Of a stretch of 64,000 nt of DNA, positions 25,950 through 35,261 are shown piece after piece (the first letter of the stretch is position 1; each line of letters starts with the position of its first letter). A program made the translations under genes and the position numbers. The DNA comes from Christiangramia aestuarii (GTDB lineage: Bacteria > Bacteroidota > Bacteroidia > Flavobacteriales > Flavobacteriaceae): contig NZ_VJVW01000002.1 of assembly GCF_009735585.1 (NCBI RefSeq), forward strand, positions 248,001-312,000, written 5' to 3'. The notes beneath the pieces were generated by a model. That model made no database searches and was not told the origin of the DNA. It saw only the letters and a program-made list of their open reading frames with translations.

Positions 25950-28628
25950 CTAATCCGCTATATTCGGATTCAGCCATTTTTCCGCCTTCTTATATCCTAT
26001 TCCTTTTCTATTAGCGAAATCCTTCACCTGGTCTTCTTTAATTTTTCCCAGTCCAAAATATCGAGCTTCAGGATTAGCAAAGTAGTAACCGCTTACACTC
26101 GCAGCCGGCCACATGGCCAGGCTTTCGGTAAGTTCAACTCCTATTCTTTCCTTAACCTGCAATATTTCCCAGATGGTTAGTTTCTCCAAATGATCTGGAC
26201 AGGCCGGATAGCCCGGGGCAGGCCGAATTCCTTTGTAAGCTTCCCTGATCAGCTCTTCATTGCTAAGGTTTTCTTCAGAGGCGTAACCCCAATGTTGAGT
26301 TCTTACCTTTTTATGAAGGTATTCCGCGAAAGCTTCCGCCAGACGATCGGCCAGCGCTTTGATCATGATCGAATTGTAATCATCATGTTCTTTTTCAAAT
26401 TGAGCAGCAAGATCATGAGTTCCAAACCCGGTAGTCACGCAAAAACAGCCAATATGATCCTGAACTCCCGTTTCTTTTGGTGCAATAAAATCTGAAAGTG
26501 CGAAATTTGGTTGATCCCCATGTTTCTTCAATTGCTGCCTAAGTGTTCTGAAAATTGCTGTTTTCTCTGTAGAATCCTGCTGAAATTTCACTTCGATATC
26601 GTCGTGATTGATCGTATTTGCTTCGAACAATCCAAAGATCGCTTTAGCCTTCAGCAGTTTTTCATCTAAAATTCTTTCAAGCAGAATCTGGGCGTCACTA
26701 AAAAGGCTCTGCGCTTGCTCGCCTACTTTCTCATCCTTCAAGATATCCGGATAACGACCATGCAGGTCCCAACTTCTGAAAAACGGACTCCAGTCTATAT
26801 AATCAACCAGTTTATTCAGGTCAAAATCCTCGATCACCTGGATTCCTAATTCAGCAGGCCTAGTGATCTGTGAATCTTCCCAGTTGATCTGAAATTTATT
26901 TTTCCGGGCTTCCTCGATACTTAGGAAAGACTTGATCTTACTTCTTTTTCCAAAATTCTTTCGGAATTCGTCATACTGAACCTTTAGCTCGTTCTTGTAT
27001 TTCTCCCTGGTGCTTTCCTTTAAAAGATCTCCCACCACAGTCACCGCGCGAGAAGCATCATTCACATGAGCCACCGCATGTTTATATTGCGGGTCGATCT
27101 TTACCGCGGTATGAGCTTTGGAAGTGGTTGCTCCACCAATTAAAAGCGGAACAGAAAAATCCTGTCTTTCCATTTCCTTGGCCAGGAAAACCATCTCATC
27201 CAAAGACGGAGTAATAAGTCCGCTAAGGCCTATCACATCTACATTCTCTTTTTTGGCAGTTTCAATGATCTTTTCCGGCGGTACCATCACCCCAAGATCG
27301 ATGATCTCATAATTATTACAGCCCAGGACCACGCTCACGATATTTTTACCAATATCATGCACATCGCCTTTTACTGTTGCCATCAATACTTTCCCTGCAG
27401 ATTGTCTTTTATTCGATTTATCGGCTTCGATATATGGTAAAAGATGGGCTACCGCCTTTTTCATAACCCTTGCCGACTTCACCACTTGTGGCAGGAACAT
27501 TTTCCCGCTTCCGAAAAGATCACCAACCACATTCATTCCAATCATAAGAGGACCTTCAATTACATCCAGAGGCTTTTCAGCTTCAATTCGTGCCTGTTCA
27601 ATATCTTCTAGAATATAGGCGTCGATTCCTTTTACAAGTGCATGGGTGATCCTTTCCTGTAACTGATTTTCCCTCCAGGAAAGATCAACTTTATTTTCTT
27701 TTTTAGTCCCTACCACATTTTCAGCAAAAGCCAGTAAACGCTCGGTCGCGTCATCTCTTCGGTCGAGAATCACATCTTCCACATGTTCCAGCAGGTCCTT
27801 AGGAATCTCGTCATAAACTTCCAGCATGGAAGGATTTACGATCCCGATATTCATCCCCGCTTTAATTGCATGATATAGAAATACGGAATGCATCGCCTCC
27901 CGCACCGGATTATTGCCCCGGAACGAAAAGGAAACATTACTCACGCCTCCACTCACACTACAATGCGGTAAATTTTCCTTCACCCAGCGCGTACCTTCAA
28001 TAAAATCTATCGCATTCCTTCTATGCTCTTCCATTCCAGTTCCAACCGGGAAAATATTGAGATCGAAAATGATATCTTCAGGTGGGAACTTCACTTTATT
28101 GACCAGGATATTATAGGAACGTTTTGCGATCTCAATTCGTCTCTCATAATTATCTGCCTGGCCTACTTCATCAAATGCCATCACGATCACGGCAGCTCCA
28201 TATCGCTTAATCTTTTTCGCATGACTTATAAAATCTTCTTCGCCTTCCTTCAAACTGATAGAATTCACCACACATTTTCCCTGTACCACTTGCAGACCAG
28301 CTTCAATAATTTCCCATTTGGAACTATCTATCATGATAGGAACCCTGGAAATATCAGGTTCTGCCACTACGAGATTCAGGAATTTAACCATGGCTTCCTT
28401 GCCTTCAATGAGCCCATCATCCATATTTATATCGATGATCTGAGCGCCATTTTCTACCTGTTCCCGGGCAACTTCAAGAGCCTCATCATATTTCTCTTCC
28501 TTGATCAATCGCAAAAATTTGCGGGAACCGGCCACGTTCGTTCGTTCCCCAACATTTATAAAATTGCTTTCAGGAGTGATCACCAGAGGTTCCAGTCCGG
28601 ATAATTTTAACGGTCTGATTTCTGACAT
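25950..28628 (-). CDS. metH: Methionine synthase, cobalamin-dependent: pterin, B12 and activation domains
   Basis: An 892-residue protein with the C-terminal three modules of MetH. The methyltetrahydrofolate domain opens with [13 protein letters not shown]. The cobalamin cap and Rossmann domains follow, with the B12 motif [10 protein letters not shown] (about residue 440). The SAM-dependent activation domain holds [15 protein letters not shown] and ends near [13 protein letters not shown]. The homocysteine-binding module is encoded by the next gene upstream, which ends 2 bp before this start. Split metH is common in Flavobacteriia. Expected to be under the SAM-I riboswitch at 29701-29800. Confidence 0.96.
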   Translation of the reverse strand: MSEIRPLKLSGLEPLVITPESNFINVGERTNVAGSRKFLRLIKEEKYDEALEVAREQVENGAQIIDINMDDGLIEGKEAMVKFLNLVVAEPDISRVPIMIDSSKWEIIEAGLQVVQGKCVVNSISLKEGEEDFISHAKKIKRYGAAVIVMAFDEVGQADNYERRIEIAKRSYNILVNKVKFPPEDIIFDLNIFPVGTGMEEHRRNAIDFIEGTRWVKENLPHCSVSGGVSNVSFSFRGNNPVREAMHSVFLYHAIKAGMNIGIVNPSMLEVYDEIPKDLLEHVEDVILDRRDDATERLLAFAENVVGTKKENKVDLSWRENQLQERITHALVKGIDAYILEDIEQARIEAEKPLDVIEGPLMIGMNVVGDLFGSGKMFLPQVVKSARVMKKAVAHLLPYIEADKSNKRQSAGKVLMATVKGDVHDIGKNIVSVVLGCNNYEIIDLGVMVPPEKIIETAKKENVDVIGLSGLITPSLDEMVFLAKEMERQDFSVPLLIGGATTSKAHTAVKIDPQYKHAVAHVNDASRAVTVVGDLLKESTREKYKNELKVQYDEFRKNFGKRSKIKSFLSIEEARKNKFQINWEDSQITRPAELGIQVIEDFDLNKLVDYIDWSPFFRSWDLHGRYPDILKDEKVGEQAQSLFSDAQILLERILDEKLLKAKAIFGLFEANTINHDDIEVKFQQDSTEKTAIFRTLRQQLKKHGDQPNFALSDFIAPKETGVQDHIGCFCVTTGFGTHDLAAQFEKEHDDYNSIMIKALADRLAEAFAEYLHKKVRTQHWGYASEENLSNEELIREAYKGIRPAPGYPACPDHLEKLTIWEILQVKERIGVELTESLAMWPAASVSGYYFANPEARYFGLGKIKEDQVKDFANRKGIGYKKAEKWLNPNIAD

Positions 28629-28630
28629 TC

Positions 28631-29647
28631 TTAAATACTTTGAGTTTGAAGAGTTCTTTTAAGTTTTCTTGGCTGGTAATCTTTGGCAATTTCTGCGATC
28701 GCTTTTATATGTTTTGGAGTGGTTCCGCAGCAACCGCCGAGAATATTCACGAGACCTTTTTCCAGGTACTCACAGATCTGATTTGACATTTCCTGAGCAT
28801 CCTGATCGTATTCTCCAAAGGCATTGGGAAGTCCGGCATTGGGATAAGCTGAAACACCAAACTCGGTATTCCTGGCAACCGCTTCCAGGTGGGGAGTCAG
28901 TTGTTTGGCTCCTAAAGCGCAGTTAAAACCAATGCTTAAAAGCGGAATATGAGAAATTGAGATCAGAAATGCTTCGGCAGTCTGGCCAGAAAGTGTTCTG
29001 CCGGAAGCATCGGTGATCGTCCCACTAACCATCACGGGAATATCAACATTCAATTCTTCCTTCAATTCGTCTATCGCAAAAAGAGCTGCCTTGGCATTCA
29101 GGGTATCAAAAACCGTTTCCACTAAAAGCACATCTACTCCACCGTCTATCAATGCTTTTGCCTGCTGTTTGTAAGCCACTTTCAATTCTTCAAATGAAAT
29201 GGCACGAAACCCAGGATCGTTCACATCAGGGCTCATACTCGCCGTTTTATTGGTTGGACCTATTGCTCCTGCAACGAATCTCGGTTTTTGAGGATTTTCA
29301 GCAGTGATTTCCTGCGCTACTTCTTTAGCAATCCTGGCCGACTCATAATTCAACTCATAGACCAGCTCTTCCATTTTGTAATCGGCCATGGCGATGGTGG
29401 TTCCGGAGAAGGTATTCGTTTCAACAATATCGGCCCCGGCTTCGAAATATTTACGATGAATAGTGGCGATAGCTTCCGGCTGGGTAATAGACAGCAGGTC
29501 ATTATTCCCTTTTAGAGAAACCGGCCAGTCGGCAAAACGTTTTCCACGGAAATCCTCTTCAGAAAATTTATATTCCTGAAGCATGGTCCCCATGGCACCA
29601 TCAAGTATTAATATTTTTTGTGAGAGTAACTCTTCAATTTTTGACAT
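28631..29647 (-). CDS. Methionine synthase homocysteine-binding (S-methyltransferase) subunit
   Basis: A 338-residue barrel corresponding to the first module of MetH. It has [14 protein letters not shown] at the N-terminus and the zinc-ligand cysteines in IGFNCALGA and [14 protein letters not shown]. It binds homocysteine and takes the methyl group from the cobalamin on its partner. It is co-transcribed with the rest of MetH, 2 bp apart, behind a SAM-I riboswitch. A free-standing homocysteine methyltransferase is unlikely given this context. Confidence 0.94.
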   Translation of the reverse strand: MSKIEELLSQKILILDGAMGTMLQEYKFSEEDFRGKRFADWPVSLKGNNDLLSITQPEAIATIHRKYFEAGADIVETNTFSGTTIAMADYKMEELVYELNYESARIAKEVAQEITAENPQKPRFVAGAIGPTNKTASMSPDVNDPGFRAISFEELKVAYKQQAKALIDGGVDVLLVETVFDTLNAKAALFAIDELKEELNVDIPVMVSGTITDASGRTLSGQTAEAFLISISHIPLLSIGFNCALGAKQLTPHLEAVARNTEFGVSAYPNAGLPNAFGEYDQDAQEMSNQICEYLEKGLVNILGGCCGTTPKHIKAIAEIAKDYQPRKLKRTLQTQSI

Positions 29648-29700
29648 ATTCTATAATATGAACGTTATCAAAAAAAGAAGACAGAAAAGAATTCTTGTTT

Positions 29701-29800
29701 GTTATCTATCCGAGACTGAACTCAGTAGAATGTAGCACCTTCTCCAAAGGAGGGTTGCTAAGGTTTCACAGGGTCTATTCCCTCAACCTTTCTTGATAAC
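29701..29800 (-). ncRNA. SAM-I (S-box) riboswitch before metH
   Basis: On the minus strand P1 is GTTATC (29795-29800) with its partner GATAAC (29701-29706). Core signatures in order are AAGAAAGGTTGAGGGA, ACCCTGTGAAACC, TTAGCAACC and AAGGTGCTACATTC, all matching the S-box consensus. SAM binding would lower metH expression. I see no perfect terminator hairpin between it and the gene, only a pyrimidine-rich stretch, so the output mechanism is open. Confidence 0.95.
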
Positions 29801-29829
29801 GATTGTTAGTAAACAATGAACTTACATGG

Positions 29830-29855
29830 CAAATATACATTTATAATATACCCAA
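29830..29855 (-). promoter_or_regulatory. Promoter of the metH transcript
   Basis: TATATTTG on the minus strand (29830-29837) with a candidate TTG about 21 bp upstream. The start would fall roughly 20-25 nt before the riboswitch. Confidence 0.55.
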
Positions 29856-29878
29856 AAGCAAGGAATTAAGAAAATTTT

Positions 29879-30301
29879 CTATAAGACCTTTTCACCATTC
29901 AGGGTGATAGAGTAGCTGATCTCAGCCGCTTTTTCCAGCATTTTGGAAACGGAACAATACTTATCCATTGATAATTTTACCGCTCTTTCTACTTTGGCTG
30001 GTGGGATATCTCCTTTCAAAATAAAATCCAACTGAATCTTCTTAAATACATTCGGAATAGCGCCATCCTCGCGATAGCCATCAACTTCTACTCTAAGATC
30101 TTCCAGCTCATGATTCTGTTTTCTAAGGATCATTACCACATCTATACTGCTGCAACCTGCGATACCACGAAGTATGAGATCCATTGGACTTGAACCTTTA
30201 GGCTCATCATCAGTTTTATTGTCTAGAAGAACAATGTTCCCGCGTTCGTTTACGGTTTCAAAAAGGTAATTATCGTTGATTCGTTTTAAGCTAATCTTCA
30301 T
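29879..30301 (-). CDS. OsmC/Ohr family protein
   Basis: A 140-residue thiol peroxidase-like protein. The first conserved Cys is in GIAGCSSIDVVMILRK (about residue 50) and the second in MDKYCSVSKMLEKA (about residue 115), the usual pair of the family. It probably reduces organic hydroperoxides or acts on reactive sulfur. It lies between the ferredoxin reductase and metH, at the end of the sulfite-reduction genes and separated from them by a repeat-containing gap. Confidence 0.9.
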   Translation of the reverse strand: MKISLKRINDNYLFETVNERGNIVLLDNKTDDEPKGSSPMDLILRGIAGCSSIDVVMILRKQNHELEDLRVEVDGYREDGAIPNVFKKIQLDFILKGDIPPAKVERAVKLSMDKYCSVSKMLEKAAEISYSITLNGEKVL

Positions 30302-30375
30302 GTTTTCGAATTTTCATCAAAGATAGGAATTCTGCTTTTTCCCACGGGTAACAAAGGTTACCTTTAAATTTTTCT

Positions 30376-30443
30376 CAAAATACGTCAAGCTGAACTTGTT
30401 TCAGCTTCTCTACTTGAGATCCTGAACCAAGTTCAGGATGACC
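30376..30443 (+). repeat. Intergenic double-palindrome repeat, copy 1
   Basis: Two hairpins in a row: AAGCTGAACTTGTTTCAGCTT and ATCCTGAACCAAGTTCAGGAT. The first 35 bp (30376-30410) occur again, exactly inverted, at 32186-32220. Confidence 0.85.
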
Positions 30444-30445
30444 TT

Positions 30446-31510
30446 CTAAACACTGATACTCTGGACGACTTCTCTTTTAGCTTCTTTCTTTGAACCATCA
30501 AATCCTTCCACACCGCCAACAGTGGTGTATTTCAATACATATTTCTTATCCGGATAAATTCGTTGATATGCACTCTGACACATGATCGCCGCCTCATGAA
30601 AACCGGAAAGTATCAGCTTCAGTTTTCCTTTATAGGTATTTACATCGCCAATCGCATAAACGCCGGGAATATTGGTTTGATAATCATAAGAATTATCAAC
30701 TTTAATCGCATTCTTTTCAATCTCGAGTCCCCAGCTTCCAATAGGTCCTAGTTTTGGTGATAATCCAAAGAGCGGAATAAAATCATCTACCTCCCTGAAC
30801 TCTTCTCCACGAGCCTTGTCCTTATGACGAATTACCACCTGCTCCAGTTCATCTTCTCCTTTTAATCCAACAACTTCGGCATTCGTGATCATTTCAATTT
30901 TTCCAAGTTTTGCCAGTTCTGAAACCCTTTCTACGGAATCCAGTGCTCCCCGGAATTCTTCCCTTCTATGTACCAGGGCAACTTCTGAAGCAACATCCGA
31001 TAAATAAATAGCCCAGTCTAAAGCGGAATCTCCACCACCGGCAATAACTACTTTTCGATCGCGATAGACTTCAGGATCTTTAATAAAATATGAAACTCCT
31101 TTATCCTCAAAGTCTGAAATATTGGCAATAGGTGGTTTTTTAGGTTCAAAAGATCCAAGTCCGCCGGCAATTGCTACTACAGGTGCATGATGCTGAGTTC
31201 CTTTGTTGGTGGTCACAATAAAAGTCCCATCATCTAGTTTTTCCAGAGTTTCCGCACGTTCACCAAGAGTGAATCCGGGTTCGAAAGGTTTTATCTGTTC
31301 CATGAGATTCTTCACCAGATCTCCCGCCAGGATCTCCGGAAAAGCCGGAATATCATAAATGGGTTTTTTTGGGTAAATTTCTGAACATTGCCCACCAGGT
31401 TGTGGAAGCGCATCTATCAAATGCGTTTTTAGCTTTAATAATCCCGCTTCAAAAACGGTAAACAATCCGGTTGGCCCGGCCCCGATTATCAGGATATCTG
31501 TTTTAATCAT
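30446..31510 (-). CDS. Ferredoxin-NADP(+) reductase, thioredoxin-reductase-like type
   Basis: A flavoprotein of about 354 residues with an N-terminal FAD motif IIGAGPTGLFTVFEAG, a NADPH motif VVIAGGGDSALDWAIYL and the FAD-closing GVYAIGDVNTYKGKLKL. The Cys-x-x-Cys of thioredoxin reductase is absent (GGGDSALDW in its place), which identifies the YumC/FNR class. It probably reduces the ferredoxin that feeds sulfite reductase three genes upstream. The ATG at 31510 overlaps the upstream stop by 8 bp; a GTG one codon earlier is possible. Confidence 0.93.
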   Translation of the reverse strand: MIKTDILIIGAGPTGLFTVFEAGLLKLKTHLIDALPQPGGQCSEIYPKKPIYDIPAFPEILAGDLVKNLMEQIKPFEPGFTLGERAETLEKLDDGTFIVTTNKGTQHHAPVVAIAGGLGSFEPKKPPIANISDFEDKGVSYFIKDPEVYRDRKVVIAGGGDSALDWAIYLSDVASEVALVHRREEFRGALDSVERVSELAKLGKIEMITNAEVVGLKGEDELEQVVIRHKDKARGEEFREVDDFIPLFGLSPKLGPIGSWGLEIEKNAIKVDNSYDYQTNIPGVYAIGDVNTYKGKLKLILSGFHEAAIMCQSAYQRIYPDKKYVLKYTTVGGVEGFDGSKKEAKREVVQSISV

Positions 31511-32096
31511 CACTCTCTTTTTTTACGATTAAGGATTCTGTTATGGTATTCATCTGTTCCACTTTGGCTTCAAAATCACCTTTAATGGACTTTCTATATT
31601 CATTTAAATTTTCGACCATCTGGTTCACATTCTCAGGGATCACCTCCTCGAAGAACTGGCGTAACCGCTTTGCCGTGGTTGGCGACTTCCCGTTGGTTGA
31701 AATCGCGATTTTTACATGGCCTTTATTCACAATTCCGCCCATGTAGAAATCACAGAGTTCGGGGGTGTCGGCGATATTTGCCAGTAAAAATCTCTTTTTC
31801 GCGTGGCGGTGAACCCGTTTATTAAGTCTCGCATCGTTGGTCGCGGCGATCACGAAATGTTTTTTTCTCAGATATTTCTTTCTATACCTGCCTTTGATCA
31901 GTTTCGCGCCGTGTTTCTTTGCCAGTTCTTCCGTTTCCGGTAAAAACCATTTTGCGACGATCTCAACCTGTGCATTGGGGCTAGATTTGAACAGAAAATG
32001 AAGTTTTTCATGTCCCACATTTCCACCCCCCACCACCAGGATATTTAGTTTATTGACCTTTAGAAAAACCGGGTATAGTTCGTTTCTTTCTTCCAT
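31503..32096 (-). CDS. Precorrin-2 dehydrogenase / sirohydrochlorin ferrochelatase-like (siroheme synthesis)
   Basis: A 197-residue NAD-binding protein with NILVVGGGNVGHEKLHFL and the family segment AISTNGKSPTTAKRLRQFFEE. It matches the N-terminal half of CysG and yeast Met8. It oxidises precorrin-2 to sirohydrochlorin and may also insert iron, since no separate ferrochelatase is seen nearby. With the SUMT gene upstream it supplies siroheme to the sulfite reductase. Confidence 0.9.
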   Translation of the reverse strand: MEERNELYPVFLKVNKLNILVVGGGNVGHEKLHFLFKSSPNAQVEIVAKWFLPETEELAKKHGAKLIKGRYRKKYLRKKHFVIAATNDARLNKRVHRHAKKRFLLANIADTPELCDFYMGGIVNKGHVKIAISTNGKSPTTAKRLRQFFEEVIPENVNQMVENLNEYRKSIKGDFEAKVEQMNTITESLIVKKESDD

Positions 32097-32145
32097 TTTT
32101 CATTTATTAAGGTCTCGACTCCGCTCGACCTGACCATTGTATTTT

Positions 32146-32220
32146 GTCATCCTGTCCCGAAGCCTCGGGAGTTTCAGGATCTATTGAGAAGCTGAAACAA
32201 GTTCAGCTTGACGTATTTTG
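32146..32220 (-). repeat. Intergenic double-palindrome repeat, copy 2 (inverted)
   Basis: A 35 bp segment (32186-32220) is the exact inverse of 30376-30410. The adjoining hairpin differs (ATCCTGAAACTCCCGAGG... closing with a GTCAT end) but keeps the same CCTGAA-type outer arms. Both copies sit between minus-strand genes of the siroheme/sulfite set. Confidence 0.8.
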
Positions 32221-32223
32221 GTT

Positions 32224-33015
32224 TTAAGCTGCTCCTGCATTTATAAAATTCGATTTCTTTGGAATGCTTTTCACATCCTGAAAAGCTTTCTGTAAAGCAT
32301 TCGCTTCTTTTACCACTTCACCAATTACTATAATTGCCGGAGCTCCCATTTGTTTTTCTGAAACGATCTTTTCAATAGATTCGATCGTTCCAAAACCTGA
32401 TCTTTCATTAACTGTCGTTCCGTTCTGAATAATTCCCACGGGAATATCCTGTTTTCCGAAGCCTTTAAAAACCTCAACAATTTCCGGGAGTTTTCCCATT
32501 CCCATTAATATCACAACCGTTGCCGTAGATTGAGCCGCCAGACGAACGTCATTTGATAAATTTTTCTGAGATGTGGTTCCTGTGATCACCCAGAAACTCT
32601 CCGAAGTTCCTCTTTGTGTAAGCGGGATCCCAACATTTGCCGGCACCGCGATCGAAGACGTGATTCCTGAAACTACAGCTGTTTCAAGCCCGTTCTTCCT
32701 TGCAAAATTGATCTCTTCAGATCCTCTTCCAAATATAAATGGGTCACCACCCTTGAGTCTTACTACGTGGCCTCTTTCCAAAGCATATTTTACAATAAGT
32801 TCATTGATCTCATCCTGCGAAAAACGATGTTTGTCCTTTCGTTTTCCGACGAAAATATGTTCCGCTTGTGGCGCATATTTCAGCAGATCCCGATTGATAA
32901 GCGCGTCATATAACACCACTTTGGCAGACTTCAATGTATTCAAAGCCTTAACGGTGATCAATTCCGGATCCCCAGGTCCTGCTCCAACGACGGTTAATTT
33001 TGGTGAATTATACAT
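32224..33015 (-). CDS. cobA: Uroporphyrinogen-III C-methyltransferase (SUMT)
   Basis: A 263-residue SAM-dependent methylase giving precorrin-2 for siroheme. Motifs are VGAGPGDPELITVKAL at the N-terminus, VLYDALIN, RLKGGDPFIFGRGSEE and the GITSSIAVPANVGIPLTQR segment. I start at the ATG at 33015, because VTVVGAGPGD-type openings sit about seven residues in; the frame is open nine codons further upstream, inside the sulfite reductase gene. It overlaps that gene's stop by 8 bp. Confidence 0.95.
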   Translation of the reverse strand: MYNSPKLTVVGAGPGDPELITVKALNTLKSAKVVLYDALINRDLLKYAPQAEHIFVGKRKDKHRFSQDEINELIVKYALERGHVVRLKGGDPFIFGRGSEEINFARKNGLETAVVSGITSSIAVPANVGIPLTQRGTSESFWVITGTTSQKNLSNDVRLAAQSTATVVILMGMGKLPEIVEVFKGFGKQDIPVGIIQNGTTVNERSGFGTIESIEKIVSEKQMGAPAIIVIGEVVKEANALQKAFQDVKSIPKKSNFINAGAA

Positions 33016-35101
33016 TTTGTACCTCCTTTGTTCTAAATGCATCCACCCTCTTCAGGAACAAATGCGCGTCCTCTAAATATTTATTTGCAAAAGCCTCTGT
33101 CGGCTCATTTTCGTTCAATTGATAAGTGAATTCCTTGAAAGTTGTTGATAATTCTATCTTTCCGGTTTCTACAAAAAGTTCATCAAATTGTGCAATGATA
33201 CCTGCCTGAGTATTGGTTTTCACATCTTCAGCCAGCAATAAGGCCTTAGCGGAATTCACAATTGAAGTATAGGAATGATAAATACTATCGGCCCAATCCT
33301 TTCTCTCCAGTGCAGATTTTGCATTATCGATCTTTTCCTCACTTTCGAATAAAAGCGTCGCGATCAAATCGATAACCACTCCCGCACATTCGCCTACACC
33401 TACAGCTTTTATATATGGCGATTCGTGGCCCCAGTCCACAAAATCATTCTCGCTAAGATTGGAAGTGTCTGCAAGGTCTTTCAGCAGATCATAGAAATAG
33501 GTTTTCTCCTTGCGGTCGTAATATTCCGCGAATTTTTCATCTGCTTTTGAATTTGCTTCAAAATCGTTCAGTAAAACCCTTAGTGCTTCAGGTCCTCTTT
33601 TACTTGGGACCTTCACCACTTTATCTGCGAATCTTCCCTGTCCGTTTCCAATTGTTCCGCCACCAAGCAATACCTGAAGTGCCGGAGCCACAGTTTTACC
33701 AACCTTGATAGACATTCCCTGGAAGCCAATTTCAGCCATATTATGCTGGCCGCAGGCGTTCATACATCCGCTGATCTTAATAGTAATATCCTTACCGTTG
33801 ATGAATTGAGGATATTCCTCTTTTAAAACATCTTCCAGAACATCTGCAATTCCCGTACTGCTCGCTATTCCAAGATTACAGGTATCGGTTCCCGGGCAGG
33901 CCGTAATATCGACCGTTTTGTTATAACCGGTTTCAGCATAACCCAGTTTTTTTAATTCAGAATAAAAGAATGGCAGAAAATCTTCCCTTAAATGACGTAT
34001 CAGAATGTCCTGCCTTAGCGTTAACCTTAGCTCGTTACCGGCATATTTTTTCACCAGATCTGCCAGCTTCCTGGCGCCACCGGTATAAAAATCACCTAAG
34101 GGAACACGGATTCCAATAGCATATAATCCTTCCTGCTTCTGTTTGAAGACATTGGTTTGCTTCCAGGTTTCAAAATCTTTCTGATCTTCGATTTCCACAG
34201 AAGGAACTTTTACGTCTTGTAATAGTGGAGCAGCTTCAAATTTCTCAATTTCGAATTTTGGTTGTTTTTGAGATAAAGCCGTTTTCTGTGCTTCCACCAA
34301 TTCCATAAAGGCTTCTTTCCCAATATCCTTGGTCAGGAATTTCATTCTTGCTTTTAATCGCTTTGCACGTTCGCCATGACGATCAAAAACGCGAAGCACA
34401 CCTTCAATTAGCGGAATGATCTCCTCCGCCGGAAGAAAATCGTAAAGCTCATCAGCATGTCTTGGCTGAGAACCGAGTCCGCCACCAAGCATTACTTTAA
34501 AACCGCGTTTTCCATCTTTCAGTTTCGCGATAAACCCGAGATCATGGATATAACTTAAGGCTGTATCCTCATCTGAAGAGGAGAAAGACATTTTGAATTT
34601 CCTGCCCATTTCCTGGCAAATAGGGTTCCGTAGAAAGAATTGAAATGCAGCGTACGCATAAGGCGAAACATCAAACGGTTCGTTTGGATCTATACCCGCG
34701 GTTGGAGAAGCGGTAATATTTCTTACCGTATTTCCGCAAGCTTCCCTAAGGGTAACATCATCTTTTTCGAGCTGTGCCCAGAGTTCAGGAGTCCGGTCCA
34801 GGCTCACATAATGTATTTGGATATCCTGTCTCGTAGTGATATGCAATCGCCCTTTGGAATATTCATCAGAAACATCGGCGATTCGATGTAACTGTTCTGA
34901 AGTAACCTTTCCAAACGGCAGTTTTATACGAACCATTTGAACACCAGCCTGTCTTTGTCCGTAAACTCCACGTGCAAGACGCAGGCTCCGGAATTTCTCT
35001 TCATCAGCCTTTCCTTCCCGGAATAACCTTATCTTTTTCTCCAAATCCAGAATGTCCTGTTCGACAATGGGATTTTCAATTTCGGTTCTAAAACTTTGCA
35101 T
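33008..35101 (-). CDS. Ferredoxin-dependent sulfite (nitrite) reductase with C-terminal HEPN-like extension
   Basis: A 697-residue siroheme/4Fe-4S reductase. The cluster and siroheme ligands are C-x5-C in ACPGTDTCNLG and C-x3-C in SGCMNACGQHNMAEIG. Two nitrite/sulfite reductase repeats cover about residues 30-530. The last 150 residues (from about WGHESPYIKAVGVGECAGVV) are all-helical and resemble a HEPN domain, not part of the normal enzyme. Genomic context (cysH, siroheme genes, ferredoxin reductase, Cys/Met leader) argues for sulfite rather than nitrite. It is preceded by a leader ORF and terminator at 35121-35248. Confidence 0.9.
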   Translation of the reverse strand: MQSFRTEIENPIVEQDILDLEKKIRLFREGKADEEKFRSLRLARGVYGQRQAGVQMVRIKLPFGKVTSEQLHRIADVSDEYSKGRLHITTRQDIQIHYVSLDRTPELWAQLEKDDVTLREACGNTVRNITASPTAGIDPNEPFDVSPYAYAAFQFFLRNPICQEMGRKFKMSFSSSDEDTALSYIHDLGFIAKLKDGKRGFKVMLGGGLGSQPRHADELYDFLPAEEIIPLIEGVLRVFDRHGERAKRLKARMKFLTKDIGKEAFMELVEAQKTALSQKQPKFEIEKFEAAPLLQDVKVPSVEIEDQKDFETWKQTNVFKQKQEGLYAIGIRVPLGDFYTGGARKLADLVKKYAGNELRLTLRQDILIRHLREDFLPFFYSELKKLGYAETGYNKTVDITACPGTDTCNLGIASSTGIADVLEDVLKEEYPQFINGKDITIKISGCMNACGQHNMAEIGFQGMSIKVGKTVAPALQVLLGGGTIGNGQGRFADKVVKVPSKRGPEALRVLLNDFEANSKADEKFAEYYDRKEKTYFYDLLKDLADTSNLSENDFVDWGHESPYIKAVGVGECAGVVIDLIATLLFESEEKIDNAKSALERKDWADSIYHSYTSIVNSAKALLLAEDVKTNTQAGIIAQFDELFVETGKIELSTTFKEFTYQLNENEPTEAFANKYLEDAHLFLKRVDAFRTKEVQNV

Positions 35102-35120
35102 GATTAAATTGATTAAAATG

Positions 35121-35160
35121 AAAAAAGTCCTTTTAGGTGGATCACTTAAAAGGACTTTTT
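35121..35160 (-). terminator. Attenuator terminator before sulfite reductase
   Basis: On the minus strand an 18 bp near-perfect stem (35143-35160 with 35122-35139) ends in a T run, 20 bp before the sulfite reductase ATG. Its 5' arm contains CTTTTAAGTG (plus 35143-35152), which can pair with CACTTAGAAG at the end of the leader ORF (plus 35183-35192), 10 bp with one G-U. Confidence 0.9.
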
Positions 35161-35185
35161 ATAATTCAGTTTATAAAATAGGCTT

Positions 35186-35248
35186 CTAAGTGTGAGGCGA
35201 ATAGCACATACACATATAACAAATCGTATTCATCGAAATTTTAAACAT
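35186..35248 (-). CDS. Cys/Met-rich leader peptide before sulfite reductase
   Basis: A 20-codon ORF (ATG 35246-35248, TAG 35186-35188). Residues 10-15 read Cys-Tyr-Met-Cys-Met-Cys; Met also at 1, 6. Its last codons and stop (CAC ACT TAG) form the proposed segment 2 that pairs with the 5' arm of the terminator. Stalling for lack of charged tRNA-Cys or tRNA-Met would favour read-through into sulfite reductase. It sits between cysH and sulfite reductase, so it would tune the downstream genes separately from cysH. Confidence 0.88.
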   Translation of the reverse strand: MFKISMNTICYMCMCYSPHT

Positions 35249-35261
35249 CAGTTTCTTCTAA

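Noticed and set aside
28023-28604. A 193-codon plus-strand ORF opposite metH
   Set aside because: Antisense to the pterin-binding domain of MetH; residue composition looks like a shadow frame.
32186-32220. The CCTGAAC-type hairpins as Rho-independent terminators
   Set aside because: No T run follows in either direction, and the same sequence occurs in inverse orientation at 30376, so they are better described as repeats.
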